Below the pieces are notes generated by a model. That model saw nothing but the letters and a program-made list of their open reading frames with translations. It was not told the DNA's origin and did no database searches. A stretch of 64,000 bases of DNA from UMGS1002 sp045586785 (GTDB lineage: Bacteria > Bacillota > Clostridia > Oscillospirales > CAG-272), in assembly GCA_045586785.1 (NCBI GenBank), contig JAZNBA010000085.1:1-64000 (forward strand), given 5' to 3'. Shown piece after piece: positions 1 to 8,840 of the stretch (position 1 is its first letter; every line of letters starts with the position of its first letter). A program made the position numbers and the translations under genes.

Positions 1-4
1 GACT

Positions 5-3000
5 TTATGTGATCTCATGGATCCACGGTGAGGAGGTGAGTCCTTCTCTGAATAACTGATATTCATATGACCAGAGATCGCCGGAGGTGCGGTAAGAGCC
101 GGGGCTGCGGTAATCCCATTTTTCGTCTGTGAGGTGAACAGAAGAGAACGAGTTGGTTCTGGGCAGATACAGCTTTATATCGATCTTGTGATCTCCCGCG
201 GCAACGCCCTTGAATTTGACCTTGTAAGGAGCAAATGCAATGTGCTTCGGCTCACCGCCATCAAGCGAGACAGTAGCAACGCTAGCGTGATACTGAGGAA
301 GTGTAACCTCCAGATCGCCGCCATTGCTTTGTACATCAAGATGATAGGTCATAGCTCCGCTGTAGAAGGGGAGCTTTTGAGATACGATATTTCCAAATGC
401 AAGCTCGGCCTGCTTTTCGGTTATCTTCTTGAGTCTGCCGTTTACTTCAACGCCGAAGTCACCAAGTATGTAGCACCATTCAAGTGCGGTGCGCTCACCG
501 TAAAGATAGTCGATCTCAAGTACGTTTTCACCCTTTAAAATGGTGGGCAGGGGAATGGTTTTGATAGATTTGTCAGTGAAATAGCCGTCCGGATTGATTT
601 CTACGGGTTGACCGTTGAATCGGACAGTAGCGTACTGCGGAAGCTCGAATGCCAGCTTTGCGCCGCTGTATTCGATGTCACTGACGAAGCGGAATCTGAG
701 ATTGACCTTGTGCTCGGGCTCGCGAGCTGACAGATACCAGGGCTGGTCTGCGCTACCGCTCCAAGGAGTCCAACCGAGAGCCTTGCGGAATTTAGTGTCT
801 ATGCGTAAGATCTCGTCTTCCTTTTCCCATTCTCCGCCGTCCAGCGAGTATTCTGCAAGATCAAGCATAAATACGTTGGGCTCGTCAAGTGTAAAGGGAA
901 CAGTAATAGGCAAGGGAAGCTGGGTGGCTACTGCCTTGGTGGTTGCCTTAGCAGCTGCGGCAGGCTCTTCGTCGCAAGGAGTAAGCTTGAACAGCAAGCT
1001 GTCATGCTGATATATGTTGCGGGAAATAACGGTCTTTCCGTTTTTATGCTTGTAGGGATGAGCCGATATCTTACCGCTGAGTGTATCATACAGTTCTACC
1101 GAATATTTTCCGGGAAGATAGATTATAACGCTTTGTCTGCGGGACACGTCGTCATTATAGGGATCGGTTCCATGGGCAACGAACAGCCATTTGCTGTCGC
1201 CGTCGGTACGCAACTGATACAAAAGGTTTTCGGTAAGGTATCCGTTGGTGTTACGGATATCTACTGTGCGGTAGGGTGCCAGCGCAGACAGAAGCGCGCC
1301 GCGTGAGAAGGAAACTCTATCAGACTTGTTATACAGCTCAATTGCGGGTGCTATCTTGGTTGCGTCTGCGTCGATATATTTGGGAGCATCTCCCATAAAT
1401 ATCAGCTTGCCGCCGTTTGCCGCAAATGCTTGCAGGCGTTCAAGTGTTGTTGAACGCAATGTTTCACACTCGGGAACAATAATGACATCATATGCCATTT
1501 GACCGACTTTAAGCGGTGCATCGCCTTTTTCGCACAGCTCGGGAAGCAGGGATTCGCAAATGTAATCGAAGTCAACGCATCCGAACAGCAACCAATCGGT
1601 AACGTTCTTGAAGTTGGTGTCGAGCTGGTTGCGTATGAGAGCAGTCTGTTCGGAGGGTCCCCAGTGCAGCCAGAAGCTTTCGATAGGATGGATAACGCCA
1701 ACCTTTACGTCGGGGGTACCGCGGGTGAGGGCAGTGTTGAGACGTGAGAAGTGGTCTTCTATGTACGAATATTCTTTATACCAGGAGGATTGATAGCTGA
1801 TAGAAGCAGGATAGTCTCGTTTTGCCTCGCCTTCCATAGATACCCAAGAAAGGTGAGGAACGCGGACCGTTATACCCAACGCCGCCTGCCAGTCGCCCTG
1901 GAGCTTGTGACCTCTGAAGTCATAATCCCAGCCGGTAACACCGTAAAGCTCACTCATAACACCCTCACGACCGTACTGGTGCGCGGCGGACTGTGCCTGC
2001 TTTGCGGTAGTAAACTCGTGTCGGTTAGCCAGCATATCTATTCCGGGAAGCTGGAATGCGCGGTAGTTACGCATAGCTTCACTTACTGCCATTGTTTGTG
2101 ATTCCAGCGTAGGTTCTTTCATTACGTGACCTGTAAGCATTATGCCGTTTTTAGCGCACCACTCACCGCAGGTGTCAGCAAATGCGGTAACAAAGCGCTC
2201 ACATACATGGTCGTGGAAACGATATCTGGTTTTAGATATCTTGCCATCGGGAAGCTCCCAGAACAGCTCCGGGATGTGCTCAACGAGCGAATCTCCGTAT
2301 GCCGCGCGGAAAGTATCTTCGATGTCATCTGTCCAAGGAAGTGCTACATCTTTGGGAATGTCCGCGAAATTCAGGGTGTTTTTATGAGTAAACTGAGGCT
2401 CGTCGGTAAATATTGCGGGAATGGTTTTGTCAAATTCATCACCGAATCTTTCGCGATACTTTTCATGAGTCAGCTCAATGAAACGCTCGGTAGCGCGGCG
2501 ATCAAGCGTATTGGCGTAAGTATAACCGTTGTATCTGGAGGAGCATGCCGGAGTTTTCAAATATGCATACCACATAGTGCCTTCGGGTGTAGCGTCGGGT
2601 GATACTATACTGTATTTCTTCAAACAGCCGTTCTCGTCAAGTACAACATCAAACGCGGTAATCAAATGGCCGAGGCCGGTGCGCTTTGCTTTGGCTTGTT
2701 CGCTTCCGTATTGTATATTTGTCGGCTTATCTTCAGCCTCATACGGTGTGGGCGTGAACATAAGATATTTGATGCGATACTCGGGATCTTTCGTGACAAA
2801 GCCGCCGGCAAAGCCGGAGGGCCAACGGTCCTCGTCGTATATCCAAGCCAGCATTTCTTCTTTCTTTGCCTTGTTTACACAAGCGCCTACAAGGTCCATA
2901 AACTCGTCGCTGAGGTAGGGAGTAGACATGCCGGAACGAACATGCATATGGAAACCGCCAAAGCCCATTTGCTTCAGTACTTCGATCTGTCTGATTAGCT

Positions 3001-3115
3001 CCTGCTCATCAAGCTTGCAGTTCCAGGCCCAAAACGGTGTTCCGCGGTATTCGCTTGTGGGATTTTGGAAGAGCTCAGGCGAGAGCTCCTTGGCTGAATT
3101 CTTTTTATAAAGCAT
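5..3115 (-). CDS. GH106-like alpha-L-rhamnosidase family glycoside hydrolase
   Basis: A 1036-residue protein with the layout of GH106-type alpha-L-rhamnosidases: an N-terminal barrel region (opening motif TPFWAWN near residue 26, then GFGGFHMHVRSGM near 52), a conserved FTDEPQF stretch near residue 240, and a C-terminal beta-rich, galactose-binding-like part from about residue 740. No signal peptide is visible, so it probably acts in the cytoplasm on imported rhamnosides. It starts 7 bases after rhaA stops, and its weak ribosome site overlaps the rhaA stop, so the two are one transcript. The pairing with rhamnose isomerase supports release of L-rhamnose as its role. The exact substrate is not readable and catalytic acids were not assigned. 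The gene is complete, its stop lying at the window edge. Confidence 0.8.
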   Translation of the reverse strand: MLYKKNSAKELSPELFQNPTSEYRGTPFWAWNCKLDEQELIRQIEVLKQMGFGGFHMHVRSGMSTPYLSDEFMDLVGACVNKAKKEEMLAWIYDEDRWPSGFAGGFVTKDPEYRIKYLMFTPTPYEAEDKPTNIQYGSEQAKAKRTGLGHLITAFDVVLDENGCLKKYSIVSPDATPEGTMWYAYLKTPACSSRYNGYTYANTLDRRATERFIELTHEKYRERFGDEFDKTIPAIFTDEPQFTHKNTLNFADIPKDVALPWTDDIEDTFRAAYGDSLVEHIPELFWELPDGKISKTRYRFHDHVCERFVTAFADTCGEWCAKNGIMLTGHVMKEPTLESQTMAVSEAMRNYRAFQLPGIDMLANRHEFTTAKQAQSAAHQYGREGVMSELYGVTGWDYDFRGHKLQGDWQAALGITVRVPHLSWVSMEGEAKRDYPASISYQSSWYKEYSYIEDHFSRLNTALTRGTPDVKVGVIHPIESFWLHWGPSEQTALIRNQLDTNFKNVTDWLLFGCVDFDYICESLLPELCEKGDAPLKVGQMAYDVIIVPECETLRSTTLERLQAFAANGGKLIFMGDAPKYIDADATKIAPAIELYNKSDRVSFSRGALLSALAPYRTVDIRNTNGYLTENLLYQLRTDGDSKWLFVAHGTDPYNDDVSRRQSVIIYLPGKYSVELYDTLSGKISAHPYKHKNGKTVISRNIYQHDSLLFKLTPCDEEPAAAAKATTKAVATQLPLPITVPFTLDEPNVFMLDLAEYSLDGGEWEKEDEILRIDTKFRKALGWTPWSGSADQPWYLSAREPEHKVNLRFRFVSDIEYSGAKLAFELPQYATVRFNGQPVEINPDGYFTDKSIKTIPLPTILKGENVLEIDYLYGERTALEWCYILGDFGVEVNGRLKKITEKQAELAFGNIVSQKLPFYSGAMTYHLDVQSNGGDLEVTLPQYHASVATVSLDGGEPKHIAFAPYKVKFKGVAAGDHKIDIKLYLPRTNSFSSVHLTDEKWDYRSPGSYRTSGDLWSYEYQLFREGLTSSPWIHEIT

Positions 3116-3122
3116 ATTTTTC

Positions 3123-4367
3123 TCACTTTCTGAGGCTTAAAACCTCGTTTTCGTAGCGACGAATATTTTCAAACCAATCTTCGGTTGATTCAATATCGGC
3201 ACGGTTGCAAAACTCTTCCCAAACAGCACTGAACGGCATTGTTTTCAGTTCTTCATTGCGAACCATCAAGGCGGTGAAATCACCGGCATCCTGCATTGCG
3301 CTCATATCTGCCCAAGGTGTAAGAAGAGCATACAGCAACGCCTTTTGCATATTGCGCATACCAACGACCCAAGCCGCGATTCGATTTATGCTGGCGTCAA
3401 AAAAGTCCAAGCCTATAAATGTTCTATCGAGCGCATTGCAACGCACAAGCTCTGCTGCAATGCCGCGAGTTTCGTCATCAAAGAGAACAACGTGATCGCT
3501 GTCCCATCTGACAGAGCGTGTTACATGAAGTGCTATCTTTTCCGAGAACAACAGCATAGAGGATATCTTGTCCGCTACGGATTCTGTGGGGTGATAATGA
3601 CCGTTGTCCATCAGCGACATAAGTCCGCGGGAAGCGGCATAGTTGGTATAAAATTCATTGGATCCTACAGTATAGGACTCAAGTCCGATTCCAAACACCT
3701 TTGATTCAAGCGAGATGTAAACGAGATTTTTATCGTATCCTGCCGCGAGAACCTGATCCAGTGAGTCAGCAAGGCGGGCGCGGGGGGCGAGACGATCGGC
3801 GGGAACATCTTTAAGACCGTCGGGGATCCAGATATTGAGCAAACAAGGCTTTTCCAACTCACGGGCAAAATATTCCGCAATGCGTATGCACGCGATCGTG
3901 TGACGTATCCAGAACTGGCGGATATTTTCGTCTGCGCTTGCCAGTGTCATTCCGGACGCCAGAGGATGCGCGAAATATGTAGGATTAAAATCGAGTCCAA
4001 GTCCGCGTAATTTAGCGAATTCGACCCATTTTTTAAAGTGGCGTGGCTGTATAGCATCACGGTCTACCTTTTCGCCTTCTTCAAATATAGCGTAGTTAGC
4101 GTGAAGATTTATTCTGTGTTTGCCGGGGATCTGTGACAGTGCAAAGTCGATGTCTGCCATCAGCTCTTCGGGATTTCTAGCTTTTCCTGGGTAATTTCCT
4201 GTAACTTGAATTCCGCCATCAAGAGATGTGCCGGACTCAAATCCGTTGATATCGTCGCCCTGCCAGCAGTGCATGGATATTGGCAATGCTTGAAGCTTGT
4301 TAAGTGCAGATTCCGTATCTACACCGATCTTAGCATAGGCTTGCTTGGCGTTAGCGTAAGTTGACAT
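3123..4367 (-). CDS. rhaA: L-rhamnose isomerase
   Basis: Converts L-rhamnose to L-rhamnulose in the cytoplasm. The 414 residues match the RhaA family length and carry its signatures in order: HCWQGDD near residue 33, GLDFNPTYFAHP near 131, NIWIPDGLKD near 178, ESKVFGIGLESYTVGS near 224, the metal-site region GHYHPTE near 257, TRSVRWDSDHVV near 283 and GLDFFDASINRIAAW near 324. A strong AAGGAGG ribosome site precedes the ATG. Its own promoter lies at 4403-4431, and an intrinsic terminator at 4476-4513 separates it from the upstream araD, so it heads a separate transcript with the rhamnosidase. No rhamnulokinase or rhamnulose-1-phosphate aldolase is present nearby. Confidence 0.95.
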   Translation of the reverse strand: MSTYANAKQAYAKIGVDTESALNKLQALPISMHCWQGDDINGFESGTSLDGGIQVTGNYPGKARNPEELMADIDFALSQIPGKHRINLHANYAIFEEGEKVDRDAIQPRHFKKWVEFAKLRGLGLDFNPTYFAHPLASGMTLASADENIRQFWIRHTIACIRIAEYFARELEKPCLLNIWIPDGLKDVPADRLAPRARLADSLDQVLAAGYDKNLVYISLESKVFGIGLESYTVGSNEFYTNYAASRGLMSLMDNGHYHPTESVADKISSMLLFSEKIALHVTRSVRWDSDHVVLFDDETRGIAAELVRCNALDRTFIGLDFFDASINRIAAWVVGMRNMQKALLYALLTPWADMSAMQDAGDFTALMVRNEELKTMPFSAVWEEFCNRADIESTEDWFENIRRYENEVLSLRK

Positions 4368-4402
4368 AATGCGCCTCCTTTTGGAATTTATTGTTTAATA
4401 AA

Positions 4403-4431
4403 ATTATACCATTAATACCTAAATAAATCAA
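4403..4431 (-). promoter_or_regulatory. rhaA sigma-A-type promoter
   Basis: On the minus strand: TTGATT (4426-4431), a 17-base spacer, then TATAAT (4403-4408) preceded by TGG, an extended -10. It lies 36 bases upstream of the rhaA start. The same -35 hexamer, spacing and -10 occur at the alcohol dehydrogenase promoter. Confidence 0.75.
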
Positions 4432-4475
4432 TAGAGTACTTATAAATTAAAAATATATTTTTGTGTTATAATAAC

Positions 4476-4513
4476 AAAAAGCAAAACGAACCTTGTGGTT
4501 AGTTTTGCTTTTT
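4476..4513 (-). terminator. Intrinsic terminator after araD
   Basis: A 12-base inverted repeat (4476-4487 with 4502-4513, AAAAAGCAAAAC and its complement) ends in a T-run on the minus strand just beyond the araD stop. It separates the adh-araD transcript from rhaA. Confidence 0.85.
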
Positions 4514-4520
4514 TATAATG

Positions 4521-5225
4521 TTATTTTTGACCGTAATATGCGCCGGGGCCGTGCTTGCGGTCAAAGTGCTTATTCAGGAGTTCCTGCTGCATGGGTGTGC
4601 CGCTGTTTATATTTGCGGTTGTATGAAGCAACTCTGTATTGAGTGCCATGTGAGCTACATTTTCCAGAATCACAGCATTTTCCACAGAGTTCATGGCATC
4701 ATATCCCCAGGTAAATGGACCGTGTGAATGTACCAAAACACCGTGTATTCTGTCGGGATCCAGATCCTTGAAGGTCTCGGCGATAACTATTCCCGTGTTT
4801 TTTTCATAATCACCGTAAATTTCATCTGGAGTCATTTTTCTGGTGCAGGGAACTTTTCCTCCAAAATAGTCGGCGTGAGTGGTTCCGAACGGCTTTATGC
4901 CGCGACCTGCTTGGGCATATGACGTTGCATATGTGGAATGAGTATGTGTGATACCACCAATTGTGGGAAAGCTTTTGTAAAGCTCAAGGTGAGTCGGGGT
5001 GTCGGAGGACGGCTTCAAGTGACCGTCAATAATATTGCCGTCAAGGTCTACCACAACCATGTCGGAGGGGGACATATTTTTATATTCCACGCCTGAGGGC
5101 TTTATAACGACGTATCCGGTTTTACGATCGATAGCGCTTACGTTGCCCCAAGTAAATATTACAAGACCGTGTTTGACTAATTGTATGTTAGCTTCGTATA
5201 CTTTATTTTTTAATTGTTCCAACAT
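4521..5225 (-). CDS. araD: L-ribulose-5-phosphate 4-epimerase
   Basis: Class II aldolase/epimerase family enzyme interconverting L-ribulose 5-phosphate and D-xylulose 5-phosphate. Over its 234 residues it follows E. coli AraD closely: TWGNVSA (25-31), SSDTPTH (73-79), metal histidines H94 and H96 in THTHS, HADYF (117-121), SHGPFTWG with H168, and a C-terminal HGPGAYYGQ. The residues matching the epimerase pair Asp120/Tyr229 of E. coli are present here as D119 and Y230, which favours epimerase over rhamnulose-1-phosphate aldolase (RhaD). It lies 3 bases after the alcohol dehydrogenase and shares its promoter. Whether it serves arabinose or was recruited to deoxysugar use is open. Confidence 0.9.
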   Translation of the reverse strand: MLEQLKNKVYEANIQLVKHGLVIFTWGNVSAIDRKTGYVVIKPSGVEYKNMSPSDMVVVDLDGNIIDGHLKPSSDTPTHLELYKSFPTIGGITHTHSTYATSYAQAGRGIKPFGTTHADYFGGKVPCTRKMTPDEIYGDYEKNTGIVIAETFKDLDPDRIHGVLVHSHGPFTWGYDAMNSVENAVILENVAHMALNTELLHTTANINSGTPMQQELLNKHFDRKHGPGAYYGQK

Positions 5226-5228
5226 GAT

Positions 5229-6356
5229 TTATTTTCTTGCCTTTCGTGCGGATTTTGCAAAATGCTTGGTGTAAATTTCAGTCATTTCTTCTCTTGTGAT
5301 GACATATGGACTGTTGGCGTAGTTTTTAGCTCCTGCCACAAGATCAATGTGTTCCTCTATCTGCTCGGCAGTCATCACAAGTTCTACCTCAGCAAGAGCC
5401 GGAAGATATTCCTTCATGATACGGGGCGTGGTTCCAAGTGCAGTATATATTTCCTGCATTTTTGCTTTTCCGATTTCGGTACGCTCATTGTATTCGATGA
5501 AATCTCCGTCAAAGACAGCGCATGCCGCACCGTGGGGTATTCCGTCAAGCAATGTGATAGAATAACCAAGCGGGTGAGGGAAGCCTGTGCCTGTTATGCT
5601 GATAGCGATACCGGCAGCACAGGATGCGTATAAAAGTGTTTCCCGCATTTCATAGGAAAAGTTTTCGGGATATGATGTGAGAACATCCCAGATTCCGCGC
5701 ATTGCGTACATTGCGAACATTGCGGATATATCTGTGGATTTAGGTGAAAGATAAGATTCAAGACCGTGCGCGAACGCGTCGAGGGCGCAGGAAATAGTAT
5801 TTCTATGCGGCAGTGACATTGTATAGTTAGGATCAAGAAACGCTACCTTTGCCCATGATGCAGGATGGTTGAAAGTCTTTTTTTGTGTTCCGTCGGGTAA
5901 TGTAAGGATAGAGTAAGGATTCGCTTCGCTTCCTGTGCCTGCTGTGGTGGGGATAAGTGCTAAGGGAAGAGTGATATTTGTCAGCTTGGTGGCGTCAAAA
6001 ATATCCATTGGATCGATGGACGGATTTGCTGCAAAAGCGGCAATCGCCTTAGCGGCGTCAAGTGAAGATCCGCCGCCTATACCGATAACGAAGTCCGCAC
6101 CGAAGGACGCAGCGCTCTGACCGCCGTCATAACAGGTTGCAAGAGGCGGATTCTCGGTTATTTTGTCAAATATGAGATATTCAATATTGTTTTGAGTTAA
6201 TATGCTACAAACATCATCAAGAGCACCGCTTGCCGCAGCACCGTGCGCTCCGCAGACTATTATTGCTCTTGTTCCTATGATGAGCGCGGAGCTGTTATCC
6301 TTAAGGCAATTCTGACCGGAAATTATTTTTACGGGAATGTTGATATTAAACTTCAT
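5229..6356 (-). CDS. Iron-containing alcohol dehydrogenase
   Basis: A 375-residue group III alcohol dehydrogenase. GGGSSLDAAKA (94-104) is the NAD(P)-binding region, followed by TTAGTGSE (137-144). Likely iron ligands are D193, H197, H261 and H275. Beside rhamnose genes a plausible role is lactaldehyde/1,2-propanediol oxidoreductase, since L-lactaldehyde is the by-product of rhamnose breakdown; that is inference, because this family covers many alcohols. It leads an adh-araD operon with a promoter at 6394-6422. The ribosome site AAAGAAAGGG lies upstream of the ATG. Confidence 0.88.
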   Translation of the reverse strand: MKFNINIPVKIISGQNCLKDNSSALIIGTRAIIVCGAHGAAASGALDDVCSILTQNNIEYLIFDKITENPPLATCYDGGQSAASFGADFVIGIGGGSSLDAAKAIAAFAANPSIDPMDIFDATKLTNITLPLALIPTTAGTGSEANPYSILTLPDGTQKKTFNHPASWAKVAFLDPNYTMSLPHRNTISCALDAFAHGLESYLSPKSTDISAMFAMYAMRGIWDVLTSYPENFSYEMRETLLYASCAAGIAISITGTGFPHPLGYSITLLDGIPHGAACAVFDGDFIEYNERTEIGKAKMQEIYTALGTTPRIMKEYLPALAEVELVMTAEQIEEHIDLVAGAKNYANSPYVITREEMTEIYTKHFAKSARKARK

Positions 6357-6393
6357 AAAATTTTGCCCTTTCTTTTAATTTTACATTTATTTA

Positions 6394-6422
6394 ATTATAG
6401 CACGTCTTGGTGTTAAAATCAA
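6394..6422 (-). promoter_or_regulatory. adh-araD sigma-A-type promoter
   Basis: Minus strand: TTGATT (6417-6422), 17-base spacer, TATAAT (6394-6399) with TGC just upstream (extended -10). Placed 37 bases before the dehydrogenase start. Confidence 0.75.
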
Positions 6423-6432
6423 TACTAAAAGT

Positions 6433-6462
6433 AAAACCGCAGGCGAAACGCACTGCGGTTTT
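6433..6462 (-). terminator. Intrinsic terminator of the 2-oxoacid oxidoreductase operon
   Basis: AAAACCGCAG and CTGCGGTTTT form a 10-bp stem with a 10-base loop followed on the minus strand by a T-rich stretch, immediately after the gamma subunit gene. The palindrome could work in both directions. Confidence 0.85.
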
Positions 6463-6469
6463 AGATAAT

Positions 6470-7006
6470 TTATTCGTTATAGTTGTATCCAAGGCTGAGT
6501 GCCACGCGGTTTTTGTCGATGAGTGCAGCCTTGTGAGGGGGAATACCCTTGATCATGTGATCAAGGAACATATCGTAATCGAAGATCTTGGTGATCTTGA
6601 GCAGATAACCGAGAATGATAACGTTTGCAAGACCGTCAATTCCGTTTTCGGATGCCATCTTTGTGGCGGGAATGTAATAAGCGCCGATATCTGTTCGGTT
6701 GGACTTTTCGGGAACCATCGCGCTGTCAGCGATGAGTATACCGCCTGCCTTTACTGCGGGCTCAAATTTTAAAAACGAAGGGAGGTTGAGTGCGACCAGA
6801 ACATCGGGAGTGGTGACAATGGGGGCGCCTATCTCTTTGTCGGAAATAATTACGGAGCAGTTTGCGGCACCTCCGCGCATTTCGGGACCGTAAGAAGGGA
6901 GCCAGGAGACGTTCAGATCCATGTCCATGCCTGTCTTTGCAAGTTGCTTGCCCGCGAACAGAATACCCTGGCCGCCGAAGCCGGATAACAGAAAATTAGT
7001 GGTCAT
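6470..7006 (-). CDS. 2-oxoacid:ferredoxin oxidoreductase, gamma subunit
   Basis: A 178-residue subunit of the pyruvate/2-oxoacid ferredoxin oxidoreductase gamma family. The N-terminus SGFGGQGILFAGKQLA (8-23) is the family's nucleotide-loop signature, and WLPSYGPEMRGGAANCSV (35-52) is also diagnostic. It joins the alpha, beta and ferredoxin subunits to oxidise a 2-oxoacid to its acyl-CoA while reducing ferredoxin. Its ATG overlaps the beta subunit stop by one base (TAATG), so it is translationally coupled. It is the last gene of the operon, with a terminator just downstream. Confidence 0.9.
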   Translation of the reverse strand: MTTNFLLSGFGGQGILFAGKQLAKTGMDMDLNVSWLPSYGPEMRGGAANCSVIISDKEIGAPIVTTPDVLVALNLPSFLKFEPAVKAGGILIADSAMVPEKSNRTDIGAYYIPATKMASENGIDGLANVIILGYLLKITKIFDYDMFLDHMIKGIPPHKAALIDKNRVALSLGYNYNE

Positions 7007-7758
7007 TATTCTTTATCTCCTTTCGCGTCAATATCCTTGTAAACACCGAGAGGATAGAAGGGGATCATTTTTTCGTCGACCCACTTGAGAGCCTCAGCCG
7101 GAGTCATACCCCAGTTGGTGGGACAAGTAGATACTACCTCTACGATAGAAAAGCCTTTTTTATCAACCTGATTCTGAAATGCTTTTTGGATAGCCTTTTT
7201 GGCTTTTAAAACGTTTTTGGGATTGTTTACAGCAACTCTTTCGGCATATGCTACACCGTCAAGTGTGGAAAGCATCTCACAAACGTGAATAGGATGGCCT
7301 TGAATAGCTGTATCTCTTCCGTATGGTGATGTGGTCGTTACCTGACCGGGAAGCGAAGTGGGAGCCATCTGTCCACCGGTCATGCCGTAAATTGCGTTGT
7401 TGATAAAGATGATGGTGATATTTTCTCCGCGCGCTGCAGCATGAACAGTCTCTGCAGTGCCGATAGCGGCGAGGTCGCCGTCACCCTGGTATGTGAAAAC
7501 TATGTTATCGGGATGTGTGCGCTTGACACCGGTTGCTACTGCGGGAGCACGACCGTGTGCGGCTTCGATCATATCACATTCAAAATAATTATATGCAAAT
7601 ACGGAGCATCCTACGGGTGCTATTCCGACTGTTTTGCCCTCGATTCCCAGTGCGTCAATAGCCTCTGCTACCAGTCTGTGTACAATACCGTGTGTGCATC
7701 CGGGGCAGTAATGGAAGGGAACGGGAGAGAGTGATTTTGGTTTTTCAAAAACTACCAT
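7006..7758 (-). CDS. 2-oxoacid:ferredoxin oxidoreductase, beta subunit (thiamine diphosphate binding)
   Basis: A 250-residue catalytic subunit. CPGCTHG (18-24) is the family cysteine motif, and GDGD (92-95) with NN (120-121) forms the thiamine diphosphate/magnesium site, followed by YGMTGGQ. Length and motifs match the short beta subunits of 2-oxoglutarate or branched-chain 2-oxoacid (Kor/Vor) enzymes rather than the large single-chain pyruvate enzyme. The substrate cannot be settled from sequence. It overlaps the alpha gene stop by one base (TAATG). Confidence 0.9.
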   Translation of the reverse strand: MVVFEKPKSLSPVPFHYCPGCTHGIVHRLVAEAIDALGIEGKTVGIAPVGCSVFAYNYFECDMIEAAHGRAPAVATGVKRTHPDNIVFTYQGDGDLAAIGTAETVHAAARGENITIIFINNAIYGMTGGQMAPTSLPGQVTTTSPYGRDTAIQGHPIHVCEMLSTLDGVAYAERVAVNNPKNVLKAKKAIQKAFQNQVDKKGFSIVEVVSTCPTNWGMTPAEALKWVDEKMIPFYPLGVYKDIDAKGDKE

Positions 7759-8828
7759 TATTGCTTACCTCCGTTAAGTTTTTTGATTTCTTCAAATACG
7801 TCGTCCGCTGTGGGCAGCATACCGCCTGTGCGACCAAAGAAGGATACGGGTCGGCGGCAGTCGATAGCCACCTTAACGTCGTCTACCATCTGACCCATAT
7901 TGAGCTCTACGACAAGGAATTTGGATGCAGTATCTGCGGCTTTTGCAAGTGCAGCTTTAGGATACGGCCAAAGTGTGATGGGGCGGATCATACCTACCTT
8001 GATACCTTCCGCGCGAGCCATCTCAATGGCGGACTTACAGATACGGGCTGTGATTCCGTAAGAAACAATAACGATGTCCGCATCGTCCACCATAACTTCT
8101 TCCCAAAGGACTTCGTTCTTTTCGATGAGCTTGTATCTTTCGTTGCGCTCAAGAACAGACTTTTCGAGAGCGTCGGGCTCTATGTAAAGAGAATTTACGA
8201 TATTCTTTTTACGCTTGTTTTCGTGACCGCAGGTAGCCCATGTCTTTTCGGGGACTTCGCGCTTGTCAGCGAGTGCCACGTCAAAGTCTACAGGCTCCAT
8301 CATCTGACCGAGTGCACCGTCCGCAAGTATCATGGCAGGGGTGCGGTATGTATCGGCAACATCAAATGCTCGTCCGACAAGGCTTACCATTTCTTGAACG
8401 GATGCTGGAGCAACTACGTAAAGATGAAGGTCGCCGTGACCATTGGCTTTAGTGGCTTGATAGTAATCCTGCTGAGAAGGCTGAATGCCGCCAAGACCGG
8501 GACCGCCGCGCTGTACGTTACAGATAAGGCAGGGGAGATCAGAACCTACCATGTAGCTTATACCCTCACTCTTGAGCGATATGCCGGGGGATGAGGATGA
8601 GGTCATGGCACGAACACCGGAGGCTGCGGCACCAAGCACCATGTTGATTGCAGCTACTTCGGATTCGGCTTGCAGACACAGACCGCCAACTTTAGGAAGA
8701 CGTTTTGCCATATATTCGGCAAGCTCGGTCTGAGGTGTGATGGGGTAGCCGAAGAAATGTATACAACCGTTGCGGATAGCCGCTTCGGCAAGGGCTTCAT
8801 TTCCCTTCATTAAAACTTTTCCAGACAT
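7758..8828 (-). CDS. vorB: 2-oxoacid:ferredoxin oxidoreductase, alpha subunit (VorB type)
   Basis: A 356-residue alpha subunit. FFGYPITPQTELAEYM (24-39) is the domain I signature, and SSSPGISLKSEGISYM near residue 77 and NVQRGGPGLGG near 103 are conserved in this family. It pairs with the beta subunit to build the active site. Four-gene sets in the order ferredoxin-alpha-beta-gamma are commonly called VorB-type 3-methyl-2-oxobutanoate or 2-oxoglutarate oxidoreductases in Clostridia. A strong AAGGAGG ribosome site precedes the ATG. Confidence 0.88.
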   Translation of the reverse strand: MSGKVLMKGNEALAEAAIRNGCIHFFGYPITPQTELAEYMAKRLPKVGGLCLQAESEVAAINMVLGAAASGVRAMTSSSSPGISLKSEGISYMVGSDLPCLICNVQRGGPGLGGIQPSQQDYYQATKANGHGDLHLYVVAPASVQEMVSLVGRAFDVADTYRTPAMILADGALGQMMEPVDFDVALADKREVPEKTWATCGHENKRKKNIVNSLYIEPDALEKSVLERNERYKLIEKNEVLWEEVMVDDADIVIVSYGITARICKSAIEMARAEGIKVGMIRPITLWPYPKAALAKAADTASKFLVVELNMGQMVDDVKVAIDCRRPVSFFGRTGGMLPTADDVFEEIKKLNGGKQ

Positions 8829-8840
8829 TGTTTATCCTCC

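Noticed and set aside
134..3110. Several plus-strand open frames opposite the GH106-like gene
   Set aside because: All are shadows of a gene with clear family motifs over its whole length; their translations are low-complexity and unlike proteins.
7692..8594. A 300-codon open frame on the plus strand opposite the alpha and beta subunit genes
   Set aside because: It lies antisense to well-supported genes with family motifs, has no ribosome site or recognisable product, and reflects codon bias on the other strand.
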